Made by a program: the position numbers and the translations under genes
Part shown: positions 1 through 7,837 of the stretch, in pieces
Numbering within the stretch: the stretch's first letter is position 1
Layout of the letters: each line of letters begins with the position of its first letter
Notes under the pieces: generated by a model
Database searches by the model: none
The model's input: the letters and a program-made list of their open reading frames with translations, nothing else
Told to the model about the DNA's origin: nothing
Assembly (NCBI GenBank): GCA_021784615.1
Contig: JAJYHU010000139.1
Location: forward strand, 1-21,916
Length of the DNA: 21,916 nt
Direction of reading: 5' to 3'
From: Acidobacteriota bacterium
GTDB taxonomy: Bacteria > Acidobacteriota > Terriglobia > UBA7540

Positions 1-343
1 TCAACGCCGAAACTGAAAACTTAGCCAGGGTGCTTCCCATGGCCTCCTTGACAACACGGTAGACGCCGCCGCGCACGAACATGCTGCAGCTTTCTATGTA
101 GATGGAGCGAACGCCATACGAAAACAACATGATGGCCAGGATGAACCAGGGTGCGGACTTACCAATCGCCTGTTCGGCGATGCCGCCGGCGTAAAAGGCC
201 GATGAGCCAAGGTCGTTCAGGACAATGGCCGCAGCGCGCCAGAAAGAAATAAACGTCAGCATGGCCGTGGTGGCCACTATGACGCGGGGCAGCGTTACGG
301 TGCGCTTGGAGCCTTCAGATTGTGGTGGGGGATGGGTTGCCAT
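1..343 (-). CDS. APC-superfamily amino acid permease, N-terminal part (cut by window edge)
   Basis: The frame opens at an ATG at 341-343 and stays open for 114 codons to the left edge, so only the N-terminus is visible. The protein begins MATHPPPQSEGSKRTVTLPR, followed by a first hydrophobic stretch (VIVATTAMLTFISFWRAA), then AIVLNDLGSSAFYAGGIAEQ and a second membrane segment (APWFILAIMLFSYGV). The LNDLGSSAFYAGGIAEQAIGK region and the later RGGVYRVVKEAMGSTLAKFS stretch resemble the unwound-helix and loop regions of large APC-type permeases that I associate with acidobacteria. The likely role is proton- or sodium-coupled uptake of an amino acid or related solute; the substrate cannot be read from this fragment. 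There is no obvious Shine-Dalgarno sequence. A TATAGT-like box (357-362, read on the minus strand) lies 13 bases before the ATG, with no good -35. The gene diverges from the sugar operon to its right. Confidence 0.7.
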   Translation of the reverse strand, partial: MATHPPPQSEGSKRTVTLPRVIVATTAMLTFISFWRAAAIVLNDLGSSAFYAGGIAEQAIGKSAPWFILAIMLFSYGVRSIYIESCSMFVRGGVYRVVKEAMGSTLAKFSVSAL

Positions 344-774
344 CGGTGGGTGTCGTACTATATCGCTCTACCGAGCCCTTGACCTGAATCGTAGTTCGAC
401 ATAACAAATCCTTGTTCCAGAGAAGTTCGCTATCTTCTCACAACTGCTCGCTTGATGGGAAGCCCTTTTTCCTGCCCCGTGTTATATCGTCCAGAATCAA
501 ATAGATAGACTGTAGAAAGAAGCCCAGAGTTTCGCTCGGTAAACACAACGCTTGCTTTGACGCCGGTGGCATAGGGTTATTGTAAGGAGGAAGTTCGCAA
601 AATAATCAGCCCGGCGAACGTTACTTTTTGATTAGGCTGCAAGCGGCATAAAGGGGACTTTGGATCTTAGAGCTTTTCCCTAATTCAATTTTTCCGGGAA
701 TTGCCCGTGCTTAGGGTACGCATCCCGTTGACGGACCTAATCATGGCTGATATATTTTCACTCCGAGGTGACGT
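344..774. other. Divergent intergenic region, 431 bp
   Basis: No credible coding frame lies between the divergent permease and isomerase genes. The right end carries the isomerase promoter (728-756) and ribosome binding site. The region is more AT-rich than the flanking genes around 480-710. A sequence resembling a ribosome binding site at about 583-592 (AAGGAGGAAG) is not followed by a start codon. CCCTAA (678-683) and TTAGGG (712-717) form a 6-base inverted repeat about 28 bases apart just upstream of the promoter. It could be a regulator site, but it is too short to claim. Confidence 0.5.
728..756 (+). promoter_or_regulatory. Sigma70-type promoter of the isomerase-kinase operon
   Basis: A -35 box TTGACG (728-733, 5/6 match) and a -10 box TATATT (751-756, 5/6 match) are separated by exactly 17 bases. 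Transcription would start near 763. This gives a 5' leader of about 12 bases that holds the Shine-Dalgarno GAGGTGA just before the ATG at 775. Confidence 0.65.
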
Positions 775-2196
775 ATGCGAGAACGAAAAGTTGGTTTGCT
801 GACCTTCTCAGATGGTCGAAAATTCGCGCACGATATGTTGCGCGAGATGAATTTGGATTTTCAGAAGAAATTTCGGGAGCGACTTGAATCCACCGGCGAG
901 TATGAGGTAGTGGCCGGTGAGGAGATTGTCTGGCATCCGGAAGTTGCCAAGCGTGAGGGCCGCCGCCTGCTTGAAGCCGGCGTCGAAGCGACAATCCTCA
1001 ATTATGCCGTCTGGTGTTTCCCGCACCTGACGATGATTGCCACGGAGTTTGCTCCAGGCCCTTACTTGATGTTTTCCAACATCAATCCCGCCTACCCCGG
1101 CATGGTAGGAATGCTGGCGGCGGCCGGCGGGATGGACCAGGTGGGCCGCCATCATCACCGCGTCCAGGGTGACATCGGCGATGACGCCGTTTTCGACAAA
1201 GTGCAGAAGTTCCTGCGCGCCGCCGTTGCGGTTAGCCGGCTCAAAGGAGAAAGTTTCGGCCTGTATGGAGGCCGGCCGATGGGCATGTATACGGCCGTGG
1301 CCGCTGCCGATCAGTGGAAGCGCGACTTTGGCATCGATGTCGAGCACATCGACCAATATGAAATCATCCGGCGTTCCGAACTGGTGGACGGCAAGAAGGT
1401 GGATAACGCTTTCAACTGGCTTGAAAAGATGATGGGCAAGAATATCCACTATGACGGCAAGAAGCTCACGCCGGACCTGTTGAAGCGCCAGATTCGCAGC
1501 TATTACGCCTGCCAGGAAATCAATAAAGAAAAGGCCATCGACTTCTTTGTCGTCAAGGCGCAGCCTGAACTGACGGATAACTTTACGACTGAAGATATCA
1601 TCGACGCTTTCTCAAACGACCCATACGATTTTGACGGCCCCAAGGAGCCGGTGGTCTGCGCGACGGAAGCGGATATGGATGGCGCTCTGACCATGGAACT
1701 GTTCAAGCATGTGACGGGCGAGCCGGTGCTGTTTGCCGATGTCCGACACTACGACGCGGAAGACAACTTCTTCGATCTTTGCAATTCCGGCGCGCACGCC
1801 ACCTTCTTTGCCGGTCGGTCGAAACGCCCTGAAGACAATCTGAAGAACGTTCACTTTTGGCCGGAGATTTTCTATTTCCCGGCGGGCGGCGCCTCGGTCA
1901 TGCACTTTGCGCAACCGGGCGAAGTGACTCTGGCCCGGCTGACCCGGCAGAACGGCAAATACTGGATGGCGATTGTTCCGGCGGAGTTCGTCCTCTTTGA
2001 TGAGAAGAAGAACTGGAAGAAGGCTGAAGCCACCACGAAAGAATGGCCGCACGCCTTCGCCCGATTGAAGGTCTCAGCCGATGAGTTCCTGGCCAGCTAT
2101 GATTCCAATCACACCCACGGGTGCTATGGTAACTGGCAAGAGGAGTTGATCTCGATCTGCAAGATTTTGGGCATCCGCTACCGCGTTTACGCCTGA
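775..2196 (+). CDS. L-fucose/L-arabinose isomerase family protein
   Basis: This 473-residue protein belongs to the FucI/AraA fold family of aldose-ketose isomerases, which use a divalent metal (usually Mn2+) to interconvert an aldose and a ketose in the cytoplasm. Candidate metal ligands are visible as Glu298 in CATEADMDGA and Asp322 in LFADVRHYD, corresponding to the Glu/Asp pair of FucI (E337/D361). A late histidine cluster (SNHTHGCYGNW, about 445-454) may supply the third ligand. It is shorter than E. coli FucI (591) and close to AraA (500). The ATG is preceded by GAGGTGA at 4-base spacing. An AraB-like ribulokinase follows 161 bases downstream, which makes L-arabinose or a related L-sugar the simplest substrate. 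The RhaT-type transporter nearby keeps 6-deoxy sugars open. Family assignment is firm, substrate is not. Confidence 0.82.
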   Translation: MRERKVGLLTFSDGRKFAHDMLREMNLDFQKKFRERLESTGEYEVVAGEEIVWHPEVAKREGRRLLEAGVEATILNYAVWCFPHLTMIATEFAPGPYLMFSNINPAYPGMVGMLAAAGGMDQVGRHHHRVQGDIGDDAVFDKVQKFLRAAVAVSRLKGESFGLYGGRPMGMYTAVAAADQWKRDFGIDVEHIDQYEIIRRSELVDGKKVDNAFNWLEKMMGKNIHYDGKKLTPDLLKRQIRSYYACQEINKEKAIDFFVVKAQPELTDNFTTEDIIDAFSNDPYDFDGPKEPVVCATEADMDGALTMELFKHVTGEPVLFADVRHYDAEDNFFDLCNSGAHATFFAGRSKRPEDNLKNVHFWPEIFYFPAGGASVMHFAQPGEVTLARLTRQNGKYWMAIVPAEFVLFDEKKNWKKAEATTKEWPHAFARLKVSADEFLASYDSNHTHGCYGNWQEELISICKILGIRYRVYA

Positions 2197-2215
2197 CAAA
2201 GGTTGGCCTCAGGCG

Positions 2216-2267
2216 ATATTTGCATTTGCCGACCGAGAGCCCGGCCTGGCAGGGCCGGGCCAAATAT
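2216..2267 (+). other. Structured intercistronic RNA element (strong GC hairpin inside an AT outer stem)
   Basis: A perfect 8-bp stem GCCCGGCC (2239-2246) / GGCCGGGC (2253-2260) closes a 6-base loop. Abutting it is an outer 7-bp inverted repeat, ATATTTG (2216-2222) / CAAATAT (2261-2267), which leaves a 16-base bulge on the 5' side. There is no U-tract after it, so it is not a classical intrinsic terminator. It sits 20 bases past the isomerase stop and 91 bases before the kinase start. An mRNA-stabilising or partial-termination role that sets the isomerase:kinase ratio is a plausible inference. Confidence 0.5.
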
Positions 2268-2357
2268 TCTGGAAATTTCTCGCCTGGATAGCCGCATTGA
2301 ACGCGGACCACTGTGGAAAGGTCTACGTTCGATGTGGAATCCGGGTGTTAGGGGACT

Positions 2358-4061
2358 ATGATGGCGCGACGACAATCGTCACAGGCGAAGGAAAAGTTCG
2401 TACTCGGAATCGACTTCGGAACGGAGTCCGGCCGGGTGGTGGTGGTTCGATCCCGCTACGGCGAAATTGTCGAAAGCGTGGTGGTTGCTTATCCGGACAG
2501 CGTGATTGATGAAAGGCTTCCCGGCGGCCCAAGGCTCGAGCCGGACTGGGCCTTGCAAAATCCCAAGGATTACCTTCTGGTGGTTGAGAAGGGCGTTCCC
2601 AAAGCGCTTAAAGCGGCGGGAGTGAAAGCCGAGAGCATCATCGGAGTGGGCACGGACTTCACCGCGTCAAGCCCCATGCCCGTCAAGAGCGACGGCACTC
2701 CACTCTGCTACCTGCCTCGGTTGCGCAAGCAGCCTCACGCCTGGGTCAAGCTTTGGAAGCATCACGCGGCGCAGCCGGAGGCCAATCGCATCAACGAAAT
2801 CGGCAGAGAACGGGATGAAGAATTCATCCGCCTCTACGGAGGGAAATACTCTTCGGAATGGCTTTTTTCGAAATTGCTGCAAATCGCCAACGAGGCGCCC
2901 AAAGTCTATCAGGAAATTGACCGCTTCATTGAAGCCTCAGACTGGATTGTTTGGCAGTTGACGGGCAGGGAAAGGCGGACCACCTGCGCGGCCGGCTTCA
3001 AGGCGATGTGGGTGAAGGGCAAGGGATTTCCGTCGCCGGAATTCTTCCGGGCATTGCATCCATTGATGGAGGATGTGATTGGCACGAAGTTGCCTGAGGA
3101 CTACTACCCACTCGGCTCCTCCGCCGGAGGGTTGACGCCGGAATGGGCCAGAAAAACGGGCCTAAAGGAAGGAACGCCGGTTGCAGTCGGAAACGTCGAT
3201 GCTCATGTGGCCGTGCCGGCCTGCACGGTGGTTGAACCGGGATCTCTGGTCATGATCATGGGTACCTCGACCTGCCACATGCTGATCGGCCGGGAGAAGC
3301 AGATGGTGGAGGGCATGTGCGGAGTTGTGGCAGATGGCATTGTGCCGGGACTCTGGGGCTTTGAAGCTGGCCAGTCGGCCGTGGGCGACATTTTTGCCTG
3401 GTTCTTTGAACACGGCGTGCCGGACTACATCCATCGAGAGGCTCGCAAAGAAAAGGGGCCCTTCGCAAGCGTGCTCGAAAAGCGCGCCGCGGCACTCAAG
3501 CCGGGTGGATCCGGCCTGGTGGCGCTTGACTGGTGGAACGGCAACCGTTCGGTCCTGGTGGATGTGGACTTGAACGGCGTGCTGGTGGGAATGACCCTCG
3601 CGACCCGCGCCGAGGAAATCTACCGCGCCCTTATTGAAGCGACTGCGTTTGGCACCCGCACGATTATTGAAGCGTTCGATTCGAAAGGAGTTGAAGTCAA
3701 ACGCCTGGTGGCTTGCGGAGGCCTGCCGGAAAAGAATCATCTGCTGATGCAGGTTTATGCCGACGTGACGGGCCGCGAGATCAATCTGGCGGACCCGCTC
3801 CAGACCTGCTCGGCGCTGGGCGCGGCAATGCACGGCGCCGTGGCCGCAGGGAAATCAGCCGGCGGATACGACACCATCTACGATGCCGCCCAGCACATGG
3901 CGAAGGTCCAGAAGCTTGCCTACAAGCCCCGGCGGGAAGCGCACGAAATTTATAACCAGCTCTTCAAGGAATACCAGACGCTCCACGACTACTTCGGACG
4001 CGGCTCAAACGACGTCATGAAGAGGTTGCGCGCTTTGCAGCGCCGGCATCGCGCCGGATGA
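2358..4061 (+). CDS. araB: Ribulokinase-like FGGY-family carbohydrate kinase
   Basis: This 567-residue protein has the length of E. coli AraB (566). FGGY kinases transfer phosphate from ATP to a ketose; AraB makes L-ribulose 5-phosphate from L-ribulose in the cytoplasm. Visible motifs are the N-terminal phosphate loop GIDFGTESGR (17-26), the sugar-binding GVGTDFTASSPMP (96-108), the AraB-like stretch SSEWLFSK...DRFIEASDWIVWQLTG (165-203), the catalytic base Asp281 in GNVDAHVAVPA, the second ATPase loop MIMGTSTCHM (299-308), and a C-terminal ACGGLPEKNHLLMQVYADVTGREI adenosine-site motif. The ATG at 2358 has AGGGGA just upstream; a second ATG follows immediately at 2361. It follows the isomerase on the same strand, probably in one transcript. 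No araD-like epimerase is present in the window. Ribulokinase resemblance is strong, the real ketose is inferred. Confidence 0.85.
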   Translation: MMARRQSSQAKEKFVLGIDFGTESGRVVVVRSRYGEIVESVVVAYPDSVIDERLPGGPRLEPDWALQNPKDYLLVVEKGVPKALKAAGVKAESIIGVGTDFTASSPMPVKSDGTPLCYLPRLRKQPHAWVKLWKHHAAQPEANRINEIGRERDEEFIRLYGGKYSSEWLFSKLLQIANEAPKVYQEIDRFIEASDWIVWQLTGRERRTTCAAGFKAMWVKGKGFPSPEFFRALHPLMEDVIGTKLPEDYYPLGSSAGGLTPEWARKTGLKEGTPVAVGNVDAHVAVPACTVVEPGSLVMIMGTSTCHMLIGREKQMVEGMCGVVADGIVPGLWGFEAGQSAVGDIFAWFFEHGVPDYIHREARKEKGPFASVLEKRAAALKPGGSGLVALDWWNGNRSVLVDVDLNGVLVGMTLATRAEEIYRALIEATAFGTRTIIEAFDSKGVEVKRLVACGGLPEKNHLLMQVYADVTGREINLADPLQTCSALGAAMHGAVAAGKSAGGYDTIYDAAQHMAKVQKLAYKPRREAHEIYNQLFKEYQTLHDYFGRGSNDVMKRLRALQRRHRAG

Positions 4062-4148
4062 GCCTCGATCGATGAAGACGTCGCGATCCGGGGACAGACC
4101 GGTTGCGCGGAGTCAAGCTGACTTACAAAGCCCAAGCCTGAACTCTAT

Positions 4149-4895
4149 ATGTACATTCCGCTGAACCCGCGCAGCAAGTTCGCGCAAGGGTATTACCAAA
4201 TGCTTGGCGAGGCCGGCCATCCAAGCTACAAAGTTTTGCACGGTGGGAAGATGCGGCGCGTCCACTATCTCTACAGGGCAGGGAAGATCGGGGTGGACTC
4301 GAACGCTGGTTGGTATGCCGTGGTGAACGGCCGGAAGAACATCGCATACGTCGAAACCTTCAAATATTTCCCCGAGTTGAGCTATCCTGACGGCGCCTCG
4401 GTTGAAACCTGGAACAATGGGCCGGGAACCGGCTGCCGCGGCCCATGGGACCAGACTCTGGCTGACGTTCCCAATCAAACACCCTATTTCTTTGAGGCGG
4501 AGGAGACTGTGAGTTTGTACGCTCAACTCGATCCTGGCGAGGGGAGTTCTTTCCCGATTGAATGGGTGCCGACGCGAATCACCAACCCGGTTCGGGATTT
4601 TAGATGGGCCGCGGTCATCAGCGAATGACTTTCCGGAAAACTCGAGGGTGACAGCGTTCAGCTTGCGGGAGTTTTTGAAGTGTTTGAGCCGGGAACGCTT
4701 GAGACGGCCTTCTATAGCGTCCTGGGAGAGGAAGTGGGCAGGACCAGTTTGCAAGCAGCGGACCCGCGCGAAGTTGTGCGGCTTGGTGAGGCCGTTGCAG
4801 CCGCGAAGGAAGCGTTCCGCGCGAGCGTCCATCTTAGGGACGGCCAGAATAACGATCTTGGAACCTTGGGATACGTGATCTTGCGACCGGGATAG
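4149..4895 (+). pseudogene. Degraded DUF4380/aldose-epimerase-like gene: N-terminal half lost, in-frame TGA
   Basis: The reading frame from 4149 (open back to a stop at 4119-4121) encodes 159 residues, stops at TGA 4626-4628, and continues in the same frame without another stop to 4895. The two halves read as one protein: VRDFRWAAVISE, stop, then LSGKLEGDSVQLAGVFEVFEPG and a C-terminal beta-rich part ending GTLGYVILRPG. The first part (KIGVDSNAGWYAVVNGR, YFPELSYPDGASVETWNN, then PYFFEAEETVSLYAQLDPGE) matches the layout of the C-terminal half of DUF4380 / galactose-mutarotase-like proteins. The usual N-terminal 130-150 residues are absent, because only 87 bases separate it from the kinase stop. 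The gene therefore looks both 5'-truncated and interrupted. A function in sugar-anomer handling is only a guess from the family and the neighbours. A sequencing error could explain the TGA but not the missing N-terminus. Confidence 0.65.
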
Positions 4896-4933
4896 GTTGG
4901 CACATCGCGGACAATCCTCACTGGAACGGCGTG

Positions 4934-4971
4934 CTGACTCGTGAAAGCTTATTCACGGTGGAGCGGGTCAG
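4934..4971. terminator. Possible bidirectional hairpin between convergent genes
   Basis: A 6-bp stem CGTGAA (4940-4945) / TTCACG (4952-4957) with a 6-base loop is nested in an outer CTGAC (4934-4938) / GTCAG (4967-4971) pair. It lies between the decayed plus-strand gene and the stop codon of the minus-strand dehydratase, where a shared terminator would be expected. There is no U-tract on either side, so confidence is low. Confidence 0.3.
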
Positions 4972-6539
4972 TTCGCCGGCCAGAGCGACTCCCAAATCTT
5001 GAATTCGTAATGAAAGCCGATCTGTTCGGCTCGCGCGAGCTTTTGTCCTGAAGCGACGGCCAAGGTTTCCTCAAAGATCTTTTGTCCTACCTCTTTGATG
5101 GTCGCCTTCTTTTCCAGAATGGCGCCTGCATCGATGTCAATGTCCGCGTAGTTTTGGGCAAGCTGCGGGTTTGATCCGATTTTGATCACCGGTCCCAGGG
5201 CGCATCCGATTCCGGTTCCTCTTCCAGTGGTGAAGAGCGCAACCTGCGCGCCGCTCAGGAACAGTGCCGGCGTTGAGATCTGATCGTATCCAGGCGTGTA
5301 GAGTACGAAAAGTCCTTTGCGGCCATTCAACCATTCTCCGTACTCGACAAGGTCTTCGACGATGGAAGTTCCGCCCTTGGCCTTTACGCCGCTTGATTTC
5401 AGGTAAATGTTGTAGAGCCCGCCCTTTTTATTCCCGGGCGAGGGATTGTCGCGGAAGTCGTCGCCAAACATTTCGGCATATTTTTCATAACGTTTGAGCG
5501 CCTGCATCAACTTACGGCCCACGGCCCGCGTGCGTGCGCGCCGGACCAGGTCAGCCATCGCCGCTCCCTGCAACTCAGGAATCTCCGGCAGCAGAACGGC
5601 CGCACCTGCCTTGACGAACATGTCGGCTGCAACTCCCACGGCGGGATTTGCCGTCACGCCTGACCAGCGGTCCGATCCGCCGCACTTGGTTCCCACGATA
5701 AGCTTGGAAATGGACACCGGCTGACGGCGGAACTGGTTCGCGTCATGGAGAAGTTTCTCGACGATTTCAAGGCCGCGCTGGACTGTGTGCTCGCTTCCGC
5801 CCAACTGCTGGATGGTCATGTTGACGACACGCTGGTTGTAGCCGGGTACGCCGGTTTGGAAGACCGGGCCGGAACATTCAACGCAGGTTTTTCCGCATCC
5901 CAGGTCAAGATAGATTGCGGCGCCCAGGTTTGGGTGGCGGAGCGAGTCGGCAAGCAATTGGTTGAGTAAATCAACCGGGCGGCCATCGGGCATGCCGCAT
6001 CCGGACTCATGCACGACGGGGACTACGCCGTCCACATCTGGGAACTTCTCGCGGGAATATATCTCGCGCATGGCGCGGCCGGCAATCTCCCGGGCTTCGG
6101 TGGAAGAACACATTCCGGAAGTAACAACCGCCACAAAATTCCTGGTTCCGGCGCTGCCATCGGGGCGCAGGTAGCCTTGAAAGGTCCTTGACGCAAGCGC
6201 CGGATCGCGAGGCGAGGCTTGCGGGTTGTCGCGATAGCGTACCGTAATGCGCGGCAGACGGTTTTCCAGGTTCGTGGCGTCGATGGGCGCGCCCGGCAGA
6301 ACGGTTTTGGATGCTATTCCGATGGGATCTCCGAGGGAAACGTAAGGCTTGCCCTTCTCGATGGTACGGAGAGCAAAACTCTGTCCTCTCACAACTCGAT
6401 CAGAAATAGTGATGGGCTCGTTGCCAAATGCAAGTGCTGTTCCTTTCTCGATGAAGTCCACAGTTGCGACGGCGACGTTGTCTTTTTCAGGACGAATGAC
6501 GATTGCGACTTCCTGCAAGGGTTTCATATCCGTAGGCAT
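4968..6539 (-). CDS. UxaA/GarD-family sugar-acid dehydratase (altronate/galactarate type)
   Basis: This 523-residue enzyme belongs to the UxaA (altronate) / GarD (galactarate) dehydratase family, which removes water from an aldonic or aldaric acid to give a 2-keto-3-deoxy acid. The N-terminal SAF-like domain (about 12-92) carries DNVAVATVDFIEKG and GDPIGIASKTVLPG. The catalytic domain starts with FQGYLRPDGSAGTRN (120-134). Cysteine motifs follow: HESGCG (177-182), DLGCGKTC (212-219) and a later GTKCGGSDRWSG. The C-terminal domain contains GRGTGIGCALGPVIKIGSNP. It lies 176 bases downstream of rhaT on the same strand. The ATG at 6539 has no good Shine-Dalgarno; a second in-frame ATG lies at 6527. 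Two histidine sites I would expect in a UxaA SAF domain read as GQS and IDATNLE here. The substrate is therefore uncertain: altronate, galactarate or a deoxy-aldonate. Confidence 0.82.
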   Translation of the reverse strand: MPTDMKPLQEVAIVIRPEKDNVAVATVDFIEKGTALAFGNEPITISDRVVRGQSFALRTIEKGKPYVSLGDPIGIASKTVLPGAPIDATNLENRLPRITVRYRDNPQASPRDPALASRTFQGYLRPDGSAGTRNFVAVVTSGMCSSTEAREIAGRAMREIYSREKFPDVDGVVPVVHESGCGMPDGRPVDLLNQLLADSLRHPNLGAAIYLDLGCGKTCVECSGPVFQTGVPGYNQRVVNMTIQQLGGSEHTVQRGLEIVEKLLHDANQFRRQPVSISKLIVGTKCGGSDRWSGVTANPAVGVAADMFVKAGAAVLLPEIPELQGAAMADLVRRARTRAVGRKLMQALKRYEKYAEMFGDDFRDNPSPGNKKGGLYNIYLKSSGVKAKGGTSIVEDLVEYGEWLNGRKGLFVLYTPGYDQISTPALFLSGAQVALFTTGRGTGIGCALGPVIKIGSNPQLAQNYADIDIDAGAILEKKATIKEVGQKIFEETLAVASGQKLARAEQIGFHYEFKIWESLWPAN

Positions 6540-6545
6540 TTTCTC

Positions 6546-6575
6546 AGTCTAACCGTGCTCGCTTCAAAAAGGCAA
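6546..6575 (-). promoter_or_regulatory. Weak promoter candidate placing the start of transcription at the dehydratase ATG
   Basis: On the minus strand a TTGCCT (6570-6575) and a TAGACT (6546-6551) are separated by 18 bases; each matches consensus at 4/6. The -10 box ends 6 bases before the ATG at 6539, so a transcript from here would be leaderless or nearly so. It resembles the stronger case before the SDR gene, but alone it is weak evidence. Confidence 0.3.
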
Positions 6576-6715
6576 TTCGCATCAGCAGACCGCGTTCTTC
6601 ACGCCGTTGGAATTGCAACCCATCGCCGCCCATGGATGGGGGAAACATGTTCTGGATAACTCGCGTCCCCTTTGCCAGCAAGAAGTGAGGAAGCTTCTGG
6701 ACGCCCCGCTGGAAC

Positions 6716-7732
6716 TTACATCTTGTTCGCAAGTCCCACCAAGCCCGATGCGATCATCAAGACGACCAAGCCGAGCAGCATATACTTTTTGGCTTGGGCG
6801 CTCGAATCCTTCCATTCACCCGTGACGAATCCCCAGATGGTCGAAATCAGAATGATGATCGTCATAAAGAGAGGCCAGCCCATAACCGCCCCGGCTTGTC
6901 CCATGAATGCGGCTCCCCGGCCGTAGAGGACGACGCCCCCTGTCCAGAGCACAGCCATGCCCAGCCCGCAGAGCCAGAAGCGTGCTGTTCGCGGAAGCGT
7001 ATAATTGGGCCAAGTGCTGTTGCGGGTGAGGAGATAGCCCGTGTAAAGGCCGTTGGCGACGAACCCCCCGGCAAGAGCGACCATCCAGACGGCGTTTACG
7101 GCTCCAAACTGGCTGGCGCCGGTTTCCGCTCCCGCTTTAACCATTGGCTGGCTGAAGGCAAAGGCAAGGTTCAGCATGGCGGAGAAAACACCGCTTAAAA
7201 TGCAGATCGCCAGGCCCACGCCAAACTTTGCCGGCTGGATGGGATTGGCTCCGCCGCGGATTGAGCCATCCCGCTTTTTACCTGCGACCGCGACCAGTCC
7301 AACGCCCAAAAGCAGCGTCAGCACCGAGAGAATGACGACCAGTCCTTTTTGCGTGAAGGCTATCTCAGGGTTGTTGGCCACCAAAGGAACGAAAGTGCCG
7401 ACGGCTGCGGTTACGCCGAGCAGTACGGAGACGCCCATCGCCATTCCCATGCGGGCCACGCCCAACCCGGAAAGCACCCCGCCAATCCCCCAGCCGGCTC
7501 CATACAAGAACACGACCCAAAGGGTTGATCCCGGAGTGCGCGCAAAAACTTCTCCGATGTGGGGAACGGTTGCCACGGCTAAACCGATCGGTAGGACTAA
7601 CAAGGAAAACGCCGAAAACACGGCCCAGATGTTCTCCCACTTCCAGGGGCCGACGTACTTTAAGCCGAGGAAGAATGTTCCTTGCATTACACCACCTACG
7701 ATAACCAGAAAAAATCCCAGCCACGAGTTCAT
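6716..7732 (-). CDS. rhaT: L-rhamnose/proton symporter family (RhaT-like) sugar transporter
   Basis: This 338-residue protein is close to E. coli RhaT (344) in length and has about ten hydrophobic segments. It begins LGFFLVIVGGVMQGTFFLGLKYVGPWKWENIWAVFS, a RhaT-type N-terminus, and later has GAGWGIGGVLSGLGVARMGMAMGVSVLLGVTAAVGTFVPL. RhaT imports L-rhamnose with a proton across the inner membrane. Members of this family in non-enteric bacteria probably carry other deoxy or L-sugars, so the substrate is open. GGAGGG lies 8 bases before the ATG. The gene sits between the alcohol dehydrogenase (105 bases upstream) and the sugar-acid dehydratase (176 bases downstream), which makes it the likely importer for the locus. 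The 176-base gap downstream contains no gene that I can support. Confidence 0.85.
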   Translation of the reverse strand: MNSWLGFFLVIVGGVMQGTFFLGLKYVGPWKWENIWAVFSAFSLLVLPIGLAVATVPHIGEVFARTPGSTLWVVFLYGAGWGIGGVLSGLGVARMGMAMGVSVLLGVTAAVGTFVPLVANNPEIAFTQKGLVVILSVLTLLLGVGLVAVAGKKRDGSIRGGANPIQPAKFGVGLAICILSGVFSAMLNLAFAFSQPMVKAGAETGASQFGAVNAVWMVALAGGFVANGLYTGYLLTRNSTWPNYTLPRTARFWLCGLGMAVLWTGGVVLYGRGAAFMGQAGAVMGWPLFMTIIILISTIWGFVTGEWKDSSAQAKKYMLLGLVVLMIASGLVGLANKM

Positions 7733-7837
7733 CGTGATTTCCCTCCACAGGAATCCATTCTCCCGTCTTCACCCCTCGAGGCTTTTCGCTTGGGGGGCGG
7801 CTTCAAAAACTTTTACTGGATGTGTGCATGAATCAGT

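Noticed and set aside
480..710. AT-rich intergenic stretch as a small RNA or horizontally acquired piece
   Set aside because: No paired promoter and terminator, no repeat and no mobile-element sequence; it looks like a regulatory spacer.
4626..4628. In-frame TGA as a selenocysteine or reassigned codon
   Set aside because: Other genes here (775-2196, 2358-4061) end normally at TGA, and the flanking sequence shows no redox-type motif. The same gene also lacks its N-terminal half, so decay is the simpler explanation.
4113..4832. Minus-strand open frame of 239 codons opposite the decayed DUF4380-type gene
   Set aside because: Considered because the plus strand is broken there, but its translation has no domain-like pattern, while the plus strand reads as a recognisable family.
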